64,000 nt of DNA, taken from contig OX381713.1 in NCBI GenBank assembly GCA_947462335.1, positions 23,800,381-23,864,380 on the forward strand, given 5' to 3'. The notes under the pieces are model-generated. The model saw only the letters and a list, made by a program, of their open reading frames with translations, was not told the DNA's origin and made no database searches. Numbering within the stretch: the stretch's first letter is position 1; every line of letters starts with the position of its first letter. Source of the DNA: Harmothoe impar. Taxonomy: Eukaryota > Annelida > Polychaeta > Phyllodocida > Polynoidae. Below, piece after piece: positions 1-7,139 of the stretch. A program made the translations under genes and the position numbers.

Positions 1-340
1 GAACAATATGAATCAGCAAAGTACGCTATGGTATTGTGTACTGTAGTAGTGCCCCCTACTAGTGATAAAACAATTGTAGGTATTCATCTAGAAATGATCC
101 AAAGTGTACCAAAGTAGGTGTTGCCTTTCAAGGCCTAGGTTTTGAACATCAGCTACACAATATTCACTTTGTTTGACTTTTTGCATTATCCACTTTTATC
201 CTCATGTATATATATATCTACAATTTCTTCAGTTATTAGTCATTTATATCCGTACCATTGTGGTGCATGGTACATGCAGTTTTAATTGCCCGGCCGCTGG
301 CATAGTTGCATAATCAGGTCAGCTCATGAATATGTAATAG
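1..340. other. Left flank or 5' terminal region of the retrotransposon
   Basis: AT-rich sequence with a short TATATATA tract near 210. It could be host DNA or the element's own 5' terminal repeat; no second copy was seen downstream. A CTCF-like word lies on the minus strand at 47-62 (plus strand TAGTGCCCCCTACTAG). Confidence 0.4.
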
Positions 341-393
341 TCATGTGATCTTTCTCAAATCTCCCGCGCTCTGCGCCGGATTCCTTTGTCTGG

Positions 394-399
394 TATAAA
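394..399 (+). promoter_or_regulatory. TATA-box-like TATAAA upstream of ORF1
   Basis: TATAAA lies 107 bases before the ORF1 ATG and after a GC-rich stretch (361-380). The spacing suits a transcript with a leader of about 75-80 nt. This is a sequence match only; no initiator element was identified. Confidence 0.3.
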
Positions 400-475
400 C
401 CTCCATAGGTGGTGGACGTTCGTATTTTTCCTCTGCTTCTAAAGTCTCTACCGGCGGTAGGACTGAGGCCAAGCC

Positions 476-508
476 ATGCCTCCCAAGAAGCAGAAACCGG
501 ATGTCTGA
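476..508 (+). CDS. 10-codon upstream ORF overlapping the ORF1 start
   Basis: The first ATG in the leader (476) opens MPPKKQKPDV and stops at TGA 506-508, overlapping the ORF1 ATG at 501 in another frame. The basic PPKKQK run resembles a nuclear localisation signal, which is odd for a regulatory uORF and would suit the N-terminus of a Gag protein. Either this is a genuine uORF that lowers ORF1 initiation, or a small indel separated a former N-terminus from ORF1. Comparison with other copies would decide. Confidence 0.4.
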   Translation: MPPKKQKPDV

Positions 509-1640
509 TGTTGAGAAGGCTCTCATACGTTCACAGAGAAAGTGGCAGAGAAAGGCTGACGAACAGCTCGCCTCTAGCAACCTGAAAGTGGACAGGCTGG
601 TAGGCCTCATGGAGCACAGGGCGGCCATACCGGCCCCTGTGACCAGCCAGCCACCTAGCATGGCCGGCTATATGCCTGCCATGCCTGCCATGCCACCCAC
701 AGGAGGACACCCCCCGGGAGTATCAGGAGGAATGCAGCCCGCTAACTTCCTTTTCCCCGCCCAGACCATGCACCAGGAGGTCCCCCCGGCATACTACACC
801 GGGGGCTACCCCGGCGTCGCCCCGACCGCGGCCCCTCACGTCCCGCCGGCGGTCCCGGCCAGCGCCTACTCTCACCCTGCAGTGTCCGGTGGTGACGACG
901 TCACGCAGCACCTAGCCAACTTCGTCAAAGCAAGCTTGTCCAAGTCAGGTAAATCAAATCCCCTATTCCCCCACTCTCACATCACACGGGGGGACAAGAT
1001 GGAACCCACCACTTTGGGGGATCTTGAGTTGCCTGAATTTATAGTTGGTCTGGTCAAGGTCTACTCTGCTGTCACCACCGACCCTGCCCATAGACCCTAC
1101 ATACTGTCACACCTGGCCGACGTAGCTCAGGATGCAATTAATTATGAGTGGCACAATTTAAGGGGCTGGAGTGAGAACACTATTGCAGCCATTGCTGCCC
1201 CTGAAAACCCATTATCATGGGAAAAAACATGGGACATTAGGATGACCCGGTCCGAGCAGTCAAAGAAAGGGTCAAGTCTGGACGCTAAATCCAACACCGC
1301 TAGGAATGCCGCAGGCAGCATCAGCCCAGCTGCAGACGCCTCCGGCACCCAGCATGATAAGCAACAGGCTGTGGGAAAAAGGGGCGACGTATGCGACATG
1401 TCCCCCGACGTCAAACGAGCCAAAGCTGACGCCCCATGCGCCGACTGGAATGCCGGCAGGTGTGAATTTAAGACCCATCACACCAGCAATGGGTACAGGA
1501 GACTGCACTTATGTACCTACTGTTTGCCAAACCTGTGTAAAGCGTGCTACCACCCAGAGTCGGAATGTGTCACCATGGGTTTACGTAAGAGCAAAGGCAG
1601 ACAGGCAAAAAATGGGCAGCGTCCGACCACTGCGCAGTGA
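501..1640 (+). CDS. ORF1: Gag-like nucleic-acid-binding protein of the retrotransposon
   Basis: 379 residues, probably the structural protein that packages element RNA. The start is the ATG at 501; an earlier ATG at 476 is in another frame. The first 30 residues are charged and helix-prone. Residues 45-130 are rich in Pro, Ala, Met and Gly. Residues 165-250 form a folded-looking region (LGDLELPEFIVGLVKVYSA, then Trp-rich segments at W217, W223, W240 and W244) resembling the conserved Gag core of DIRS-type elements. Residues 255-310 are low-complexity and basic. A Cys/His cluster follows at C313, C321, H327, H336, C338, C341, C346, C349, H351 and C356, which could bind zinc; it is not a classical CX2CX4HX4C knuckle. 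The C-terminus is basic. It overlaps ORF2 by about 50 nt, where the frameshift signal lies, and has donor-like GT sites at 949 and 1585. Confidence 0.85.
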   Translation: MSDVEKALIRSQRKWQRKADEQLASSNLKVDRLVGLMEHRAAIPAPVTSQPPSMAGYMPAMPAMPPTGGHPPGVSGGMQPANFLFPAQTMHQEVPPAYYTGGYPGVAPTAAPHVPPAVPASAYSHPAVSGGDDVTQHLANFVKASLSKSGKSNPLFPHSHITRGDKMEPTTLGDLELPEFIVGLVKVYSAVTTDPAHRPYILSHLADVAQDAINYEWHNLRGWSENTIAAIAAPENPLSWEKTWDIRMTRSEQSKKGSSLDAKSNTARNAAGSISPAADASGTQHDKQQAVGKRGDVCDMSPDVKRAKADAPCADWNAGRCEFKTHHTSNGYRRLHLCTYCLPNLCKACYHPESECVTMGLRKSKGRQAKNGQRPTTAQ

Positions 1641-1652
1641 GCGGTCGGGCGC
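1607..1652 (+). promoter_or_regulatory. Candidate -1 programmed ribosomal frameshift signal between ORF1 and ORF2
   Basis: In the ORF1 frame the heptamer A_AAA_AAT (1607-1613) fits the X_XXY_YYZ slippery rule. A 5-nt spacer (1614-1618) is followed by a 10-bp stem: GCGTCCGACC (1619-1628) pairs with GGTCGGGCGC (1643-1652), with one G-U pair. The 14-nt loop contains the ORF1 stop TGA (1638-1640) and a self-complementary ACTGCGCAGT that could allow loop-loop dimers. ORF2 lies in the -1 frame relative to ORF1, is open only from 1589 and has no ATG in the overlap. The layout matches retroviral gag-pol signals. This is inference from sequence; frameshifting was not measured. Confidence 0.75.
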
Positions 1653-4600
1653 CTCATGAGTCATCACAAAATTGCACCAATGACTTTGACACATACGAGG
1701 ATGGAGTCCCACCTGTATCTACACCCATGTACACCCCCCGCCCTGGAGTAGTGTCTCCCGGCACCTGGAGGGTGACTGAGGCACCTGGACAATCTGGCAG
1801 TAACACTGACAGTATAAGCCCTGCCTCATGTGACGACAATGTGTGTAATATAGCGCTACCAATAGCTCCACTCCGCGTTAGGTTCTCAAAAAATGTTGAT
1901 GTATTTCCAGCTGATGAATCAGGCATACAATATGCCAATGTGTACACTGCTATGTTGTCCCCCAGTGGTATAAGCCTAAAGTCTCCAATTCATGTAGATG
2001 ACGACACCGTCACAAGTGACTCACCGTGTGGTTATGACCATAGTTTAGCCCGAGTCATGAAGAATTTAGCTTTGTGTGAATACCCTGACCAATGTGCAGT
2101 TTCAGATTATGACGGCAGTATCGGCCCCTCCCCCCTCACCAGCACCCCCATCAAAAATGACCACCTGCGTGGCGTCGTTGATGGCATCCCGGTAACACCA
2201 ATTCATGGGGATGAGGGTGAGGAGCGGGGTGGTGGTGCTAGCCTGTCATATAACGGTGGGGAATATAGTTTAGACGCGCCATCCCCGACTGGGATCGGTG
2301 TCAGATTGCATAATAATGAAGTATCTATTGCTCAATATCAGTGTGATCCCCCACCCCGTCACCACAGCCTCAGTGGGTTTGACCAATCAGCTGACGTCAC
2401 ACCCCTGAGTGTCAGTGGTGAGAGATCGCCTGCATCAAGCCACAATACCATCATTGTGTCTGATTCCGGCGATCAGGTGTATGCCGACTATAGCATAGAT
2501 GAGGGTGTACCAGTAGATCTTGTAGCAGAGGTGTTGTGTAATGTACCAAGCAATGCAAGTCTTGGTAAATGTAGCGTAGTTCAGTCCCCCAGTGATATTA
2601 GTAATAACTGTCTAGATGATGGTACATACATGTATGACACTGACAATGTACACAGCCGACGCGCACACACCTCCACACGTCATCACAACACCATCAGCTG
2701 TTGTAGGGCCGCTCCCACAACAAAGGACCCAGATCTGGGTCATGCCCCGATGACCCAGTCCCTGTGTTATGATTCACCTCGCAGTCACACCGCTGACCCC
2801 CAACCACCCCGCACACTCATCCCCACCCAGGACAACCCTGTTATAGCGGTGGCCGGCGACAGCAGCCCTGACGCCGCCCCTGTGAGTGGTACTCAGTGCC
2901 CCGACCGGGTGGTCACACATGACTGCGCCCGAACGACAACAGCTCTCTCTGGCCCGGCCTGGATACCCGCCCCCGCTGGGGTCACTATCCAGAGCACTAC
3001 AACGGCGGCATGGGTTGGCCCTAGAGAGTATGCTAAGACCCTGGAGGCCATATGGCCACACCCCACCCAGGAGGCGTGCACCCGGCACAAAGACATGATG
3101 GACATTTATAAAGCTGTGCGCGCCACAGCGCTTCCCAACTACCTGGAGGCGCGCATACCCATCAACGTCAACTTTAACCTCGACGCCTGGAGGCGCTACC
3201 TGGTTAACTACCAAGACAACGGCCTGGTGCAGTTCTTGGAGTATGGATGGCCCAGTTCCTACACTGGCAGTCGGCCCCCTGACACATGCATCAAAAACCA
3301 CAACTCGGCCGAGGAGCACAGTGCACACATAGACAGTTTTATAGAAACAGAGCTAGAGCACGGCACCCTCTTGGGCCCCTTCAACGCCCCACCCTTCACA
3401 CCCTGGAGCCAGTCCAGCCCCCTCTGCACCGTGGAGAAAAAGCTTTCAGATAAAAGACGCATTATTGTGGATCTGAGCTACCCGGAAGGCCGGAGTGTGA
3501 ACGATGGGATACTCAAGAATTTCTTCCAAGGCCAATATATGAAGTTCACACTGCCGGCCATCACTGACCTCCTCCAGACGGTGAAGGAGCACGGAAGTGG
3601 CTGCTTCCTGTGGTCTTGCGACCTCGAAAGAGCTTATCGCCAGCTGACTACGGACCCACTGGACTGGGTGCTGTCAGGCATTAATCATGATGATAAATGG
3701 TACCATGATCTGTCACCATCATTTGGCTGCAGAAGTTCAAGCGGCCACATGCAGCGTGTGTCTCAGGCGGTCTCTTTCATCATGAGTCAAGAGAAGGTCG
3801 AGGTGCTGTCATATATAGACGATTACGCCTCAGTAAGCTGTACAGAATATGAGGCCGAAAAATCCCTGAGCAGGTTTGAGCTGCTCAACAAGGAGCTCGG
3901 GCTACAGCTCTCCCCAAAGAAAACTGTACGCCCCACCACGTGCTTAACCTGGCTCGGTTTTGAAATCAATACGGTGGACATGACTGTCAAAATACCGCAG
4001 GTAAAGTTGGACGAAGTCATACAAGCAGTAAATGAGTGGACACCCAAGACATGGGCGTACAAGAAAGAGATCCAGAGTATGACTGGCAAACTGTTCTTCA
4101 TCGCCACGTGCCTCCCTCCCGCCAGGAGATTTCTGGCTCGTTTACTGGCGCTATTGAGGCTCTCCAACAAGACCAACCCAGTGCGCATTACTGATGACAG
4201 CAGACGTGACCTCAATTGGTTCAAGACATACGCCCAGATCAGCAATGGGATACACATGACCCCCATCATACGCCCAAAATGGCGTATAGAAGTCGATAGC
4301 TGTCTTGTGGGGGGGGGGGGGGCCTTCAGCCCAACCCACTACTACGGTATAGGCTACCCAGTGTGCTTCCACCAGAACCTTCCCATCACCCAGTTGGAAG
4401 CCAAGAATGCCATAGTCGCAATCAAGCACCTCGCACCGGATGACCCCAGAGGGTATCAGCTGGATGTGATATGTGACAACATGAGCGCCGTCTCGGCAAT
4501 GTCAACGGGGAAGGCTGAGGAGCAGATTCTGACTTCTTGTGCCCGTGAAGTCTGGCTTTATGCCGTCACCAACGACGTTAGGATAACAGTCACCCACGCC

Positions 4601-4750
4601 CCCAGCGTCACCATGGAGCTAGCTGACGCGCTCTCCCGCAGGGTCCTTGGGGTGGGGTACCGTGTGACAGCAGACAGGCTCTTAAAGGGTCGTAACTTGG
4701 TTGAGATTGTACCTGATCTCACACAACCCACATTTACTGATGGGCTGTAA
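1613..4750 (+). CDS. ORF2: reverse transcriptase and RNase H polyprotein (-1 frame of ORF1)
   Basis: The frame is open from 1589, after a stop, to TAA 4748-4750. I start it at the first post-shift codon (1613). Residues below count from the GTG at 1637, giving 1037. Residues 1 to about 440 are Ser/Asp/Pro-rich with no recognised domain. RT begins near residue 505 (a PINVNF...W segment), with catalytic D662 (SCDLERAYRQL), YIDD at 726-729 (D728, D729) and the DIRS-type LSYPEGRSVNDG motif. RNase H follows with D887 (VDSCLVGGGGAF), E921 (LEAKNA), D947 (CDNMSA) and D997 (LADALSRR). The protein would copy element RNA into cDNA and degrade the RNA strand. No aspartic protease or methyltransferase was recognised. 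A 14-G run (4309-4322) lies inside RNase H. The ORF3 frame continues in phase after the single TAA. Confidence 0.93.
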   Translation, partial: WAASDHCAVSGRAPHESSQNCTNDFDTYEDGVPPVSTPMYTPRPGVVSPGTWRVTEAPGQSGSNTDSISPASCDDNVCNIALPIAPLRVRFSKNVDVFPADESGIQYANVYTAMLSPSGISLKSPIHVDDDTVTSDSPCGYDHSLARVMKNLALCEYPDQCAVSDYDGSIGPSPLTSTPIKNDHLRGVVDGIPVTPIHGDEGEERGGGASLSYNGGEYSLDAPSPTGIGVRLHNNEVSIAQYQCDPPPRHHSLSGFDQSADVTPLSVSGERSPASSHNTIIVSDSGDQVYADYSIDEGVPVDLVAEVLCNVPSNASLGKCSVVQSPSDISNNCLDDGTYMYDTDNVHSRRAHTSTRHHNTISCCRAAPTTKDPDLGHAPMTQSLCYDSPRSHTADPQPPRTLIPTQDNPVIAVAGDSSPDAAPVSGTQCPDRVVTHDCARTTTALSGPAWIPAPAGVTIQSTTTAAWVGPREYAKTLEAIWPHPTQEACTRHKDMMDIYKAVRATALPNYLEARIPINVNFNLDAWRRYLVNYQDNGLVQFLEYGWPSSYTGSRPPDTCIKNHNSAEEHSAHIDSFIETELEHGTLLGPFNAPPFTPWSQSSPLCTVEKKLSDKRRIIVDLSYPEGRSVNDGILKNFFQGQYMKFTLPAITDLLQTVKEHGSGCFLWSCDLERAYRQLTTDPLDWVLSGINHDDKWYHDLSPSFGCRSSSGHMQRVSQAVSFIMSQEKVEVLSYIDDYASVSCTEYEAEKSLSRFELLNKELGLQLSPKKTVRPTTCLTWLGFEINTVDMTVKIPQVKLDEVIQAVNEWTPKTWAYKKEIQSMTGKLFFIATCLPPARRFLARLLALLRLSNKTNPVRITDDSRRDLNWFKTYAQISNGIHMTPIIRPKWRIEVDSCLVGGGGAFSPTHYYGIGYPVCFHQNLPITQLEAKNAIVAIKHLAPDDPRGYQLDVICDNMSAVSAMSTGKAEEQILTSCAREVWLYAVTNDVRITVTHAPSVTMELADALSRRVLGVGYRVTADRLLKGRNLVEIVPDLTQPTFTDGL
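4309..4322 (+). repeat. 14-base poly-G tract inside the RNase H coding region
   Basis: The run encodes the glycines directly after catalytic D887, where relatives also have a glycine-rich turn, so the present length keeps the frame. Mononucleotide runs this long usually slip easily; a one-base change would cut off the end of RNase H and disconnect the recombinase frame. Confidence 0.9.
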
Positions 4751-4778
4751 TTATATCTGTGCCTCTGTATCTTTGCAG
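4735..4778 (+). promoter_or_regulatory. Candidate 3' splice site ahead of the recombinase frame
   Basis: TACTGAT (4735-4741) matches the metazoan branch-point consensus. A pyrimidine-rich stretch follows, ending in CAG at 4776-4778, 38 nt after the branch A. Exon sequence would start at 4779 and needs one base from the upstream exon. Donor-like sites in ORF1 at 948|949 (CAG|GTAAAT) and 1584|1585 (TAC|GTAAGA) both supply that phase, so either junction fuses ORF1 in frame to ORF3 and skips RT/RNase H. Splicing is inferred only. Confidence 0.5.
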
Positions 4779-5743
4779 TGTGGTCAGGAACTATGCTTCA
4801 CGACCAAATGGTGCAGACCAGACAGAGGGCAGTGACGGCGGAGACCCAGAAGAATAAGGATAAGCAGCATAGGGATTACTTTGCATTTTGTCTCTCCTAT
4901 GGGGTGGCTGTGACAACCCCATCAATTGGTGACGTCTGCATATACATCCAGCTATCAGCTGCTAAGTTCAAGTCTCCAGCGACGGTGCGCAATTATGTAT
5001 CTGGCGCGCGCCACCTCGTGATCTCTCTGGAAGGAAATGACAGTGCTTTCAACTCACGTCTAGTGAAGGATATGCTCATGGGTGTCCAGAAGACCTCGAC
5101 TCATGTGCCTAGACCTGCCCCTCCTATTACACCTGGGATGCTGCTGAGTATATGTGACTACCTGGATACTCGCGGCATGGAGGGAATGGTCGCCAAGGCG
5201 GCATATTTGATTGGATATTACTGCTTCCTCCGCGGATCAAATATATGTGTTAAAGGCCCCTGGGATAATGGGCACGGGTTACTTAGGAGTGACATACGCC
5301 CTGTTATGGGTGGACTGGTGGTTCTTGTCAGAAGCTCTAAGACGACATCTGGCACGGCCCCTCCCATAGCCCTACCGGTACAGCGCCTCCAGGACGGGTC
5401 CAAGCATTGCCCGGTAGTGGCATATAATGTCATGACCGCCCTGGTACCTGCCCCTCTACATTACCCAGCCTTCCTCTGGGCTGACTCATACAAGATAGTG
5501 ACATCTCCGGCATTACAAGATATTCTCAAGCTGGCCCTAGCTGCCAAGGGCCACCCTGGGGCGGGAGCATACAGTCTCCATGGACTCCGCAGGGGGGCGT
5601 CCCAAGCAGCCACACTAGGTGGGGCGACAGAAAAGGATATTAGAAGCCATGGATTATGGAAATCCGACGCGGTGTACAAATATGTCCCTAAGGCCATGTT
5701 TACGTCGGTCCAACCAGCCCTGCACAAAGGCTTTGGGTATTAA
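4778..5743 (+). CDS. ORF3: tyrosine recombinase of the retrotransposon
   Basis: 321 residues counted from the GTG after which the recombinase frame is listed; the first ATG is at 4793. The protein would integrate the circular cDNA by site-specific recombination through a covalent 3'-phosphotyrosine. An N-terminal core-binding region (about residues 15-110) includes PATVRNYVSGARHL, typical of SAM-like phage-integrase domains. The catalytic set is complete: R152 (CFLRGSN), H268 and R271 (LHGLRRGAS), H291 (SHGLWKSDA) and Tyr302 as the likely nucleophile (Y300 is nearby but fits the spacing less well). The frame is the same as ORF2, separated only by the TAA at 4748 and nine open codons, so expression could use splicing, stop readthrough or reinitiation. 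Length and motifs match DIRS-order recombinases. Confidence 0.93.
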   Translation: MWSGTMLHDQMVQTRQRAVTAETQKNKDKQHRDYFAFCLSYGVAVTTPSIGDVCIYIQLSAAKFKSPATVRNYVSGARHLVISLEGNDSAFNSRLVKDMLMGVQKTSTHVPRPAPPITPGMLLSICDYLDTRGMEGMVAKAAYLIGYYCFLRGSNICVKGPWDNGHGLLRSDIRPVMGGLVVLVRSSKTTSGTAPPIALPVQRLQDGSKHCPVVAYNVMTALVPAPLHYPAFLWADSYKIVTSPALQDILKLALAAKGHPGAGAYSLHGLRRGASQAATLGGATEKDIRSHGLWKSDAVYKYVPKAMFTSVQPALHKGFGY

Positions 5744-5981
5744 GGGTGGTTGTACCTATTATACTGTGTTCTACATGTTCTCATTTGGTTATTGCTAATT
5801 GTTATCTAATTAACTAATTGACATACCTCAGGTGATATCATTGATGTGTATTGTGATACCAGGAGTTTAATTGTGGGGCCTGGCCCATCCCATACACTGT
5901 GGTTTAACTTGCTTACACTGAGTATATCTCGGCATCCAATAGAATTGTATGTATGATCTACTTGTTCAGTTAAACTTATAA

Positions 5982-5987
5982 AATAAA
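5982..5987 (+). terminator. Polyadenylation signal AATAAA after ORF3
   Basis: AATAAA lies 239 bases after the ORF3 stop in an AT-rich 3' region. It is the first canonical hexamer downstream of the coding region and plausibly ends the retrotransposon transcript. Confidence 0.5.
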
Positions 5988-6188
5988 TTAATTCCAAACT
6001 ATAACAGCGTTACTCGGTCAATTACAAAGGCGGGTCTTTCCCTCACTGACACCCTGTCCCAACTCTTGCTCATTTGAAGAATGCCACAGACACAGCAATT
6101 GTCCTCCCCTGAGTACGGAACGTGTGCCTGAAACAGTGCTAGTGTCGGAGTGAAAGGGCTGCCGAATGCAAGGGGTGCATGGGGTTAA

Positions 6189-7135
6189 CCATTTAAGGAT
6201 GACATACATGTAAATTTCTGGCAATCAACATAGCCGTAACCCGCCAAGGCTGCATAAAGTTCATCATGCTGATCCTTCCACTGTATATATATATATACAT
6301 CAATAGCGCTGGCATGATGTATGAATGCAGCACTGACCAGTAACGAGCCAGGGGCTGCATTCATGCATCACTATGCGGTCTTTAAGGACTCTCAGCACCC
6401 ATATTGCACTGAAACGGTCATGAGGGTTTAATTCCAAGTACATGTGTTACACCTCTACATATTATACATCATTTAAACCATCTATAATACTTTTATCAAA
6501 TTTCTTCAAATATTTGGAATTTTCGTCACTGTGGAACGCGAATGGAACAAAAACGTTCCTTTTTATCTTCTTTTCATTTCAACATCATTATGGGACAGAA
6601 AATGGACATAATTCTTAGGTTTAACTATTTTAAACTGATATTTACGTCATTACCTGGGGTCCTTTTTTTTCTTTTCTTGATATTCCAATTATGAAGGCCT
6701 ACAGAGCTCTTCAAAGTTGCATAGTTACTAAAAAATGGTAAAAATGGCTATTTACCCCTATTATCACCCACTTTTTAGCTAACTATGCAACTTTGAAGAG
6801 CTGTGTAGGCCTTAATAATTGGAATATCAAGAAAAGAGAAAAAAGGACCCCAGGTATAGACATGAATTTTAGTTTTCAATTGAGAAATTCAAGAATTTGG
6901 TCCAAATTTCCATCCCATAATGCTGTTGGAAAAAAAAGAGGCTGAAAATGGAACGTTTTTGTTCCATCCACATTCCATGGCTACTAAAATGAGAAATAAT
7001 CGAAGGAATTTGATAAAGCTATTATAGTTATAGATGGTTCAATTGATGTATAATATGTACAGGTTTAACACATTTCCTTGGAAGTATACCCTCAAACTGT
7101 TTTAGTGCAATTTGGTGCTGAGAGTCCTTAAAGGG
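6189..7135. mobile_element. piggyBac-like MITE, interrupted by a second one
   Basis: The left edge is TTAA (6185-6188) then CCATTTAAGG; the right edge is TTAAAGGG then TTAG (7136-7139), a decayed TTAA duplication. The body left of the insertion carries the core with ATGAATGCAGC (about 6320) and GGGCTGCATTCATGCATCA (6351-6370), also seen at 12.8, 17.2 and 36.1 kb. About 200 bp belongs to this element; the rest is the foldback at 6386-7127. The left end is imperfect. Confidence 0.55.
6386..7127. mobile_element. 742-bp near-complete palindrome with piggyBac-like TTAA duplication
   Basis: Ends are GGACTCTCAGCACC and its exact complement, flanked by TTAA at 6382-6385 and 7128-7131. The two arms, each about 350 bp, are complementary along nearly their whole length: TGGAACAAAAACGTTCC near 6541 is mirrored near 6952, and CAAAGTTGCATAGTTA near 6712 near 6779. 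Only about 40 bp stays unpaired in the middle. It has no ORF. It sits inside an older TTAA element. Confidence 0.8.
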
Positions 7136-7139
7136 TTAG

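Larger units (their letters stand above)
341..6000 (+). mobile_element. Ngaro-like (DIRS order) tyrosine-recombinase retrotransposon, coding part intact
   Basis: Three consecutive plus-strand frames encode a Gag-like protein (501-1640), reverse transcriptase plus RNase H (to 4750) and a tyrosine recombinase (4778-5743). Replacing a DDE integrase with a tyrosine recombinase defines the DIRS order. DIRS and PAT groups carry a methyltransferase after RNase H; only about 40 residues follow RNase H here, which fits Ngaro. No SGNH hydrolase frame is seen. The body is clearly more GC-rich than its AT-rich flanks. No premature stop or frameshift interrupts any catalytic domain, so the copy may be young. 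I searched both flanks by eye for the split direct repeats (A1...B1-A2-B2) expected of Ngaro and found none, so the true ends are unknown. The coordinates run from the 5' leader to just past a polyadenylation signal. The right side stops before a piggyBac-like element at 6189. Confidence 0.92.

Noticed and set aside
2440..2500. Aspartic protease active site (a DSG triplet in the ORF2 N-terminal region)
   Set aside because: The flanking hydrophobic pattern and downstream protease fold motifs are missing, and DIRS-order elements generally lack this protease.
4630..4750. Methyltransferase domain, which would make the element DIRS or PAT
   Set aside because: Only about 40 residues follow the last RNase H Asp before the stop.
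1..6188. LTRs or a DDE integrase (Gypsy or Copia type)
   Set aside because: No long terminal direct repeats seen; the C-terminal enzyme has the R-H-R-H-Y set of tyrosine recombinases.
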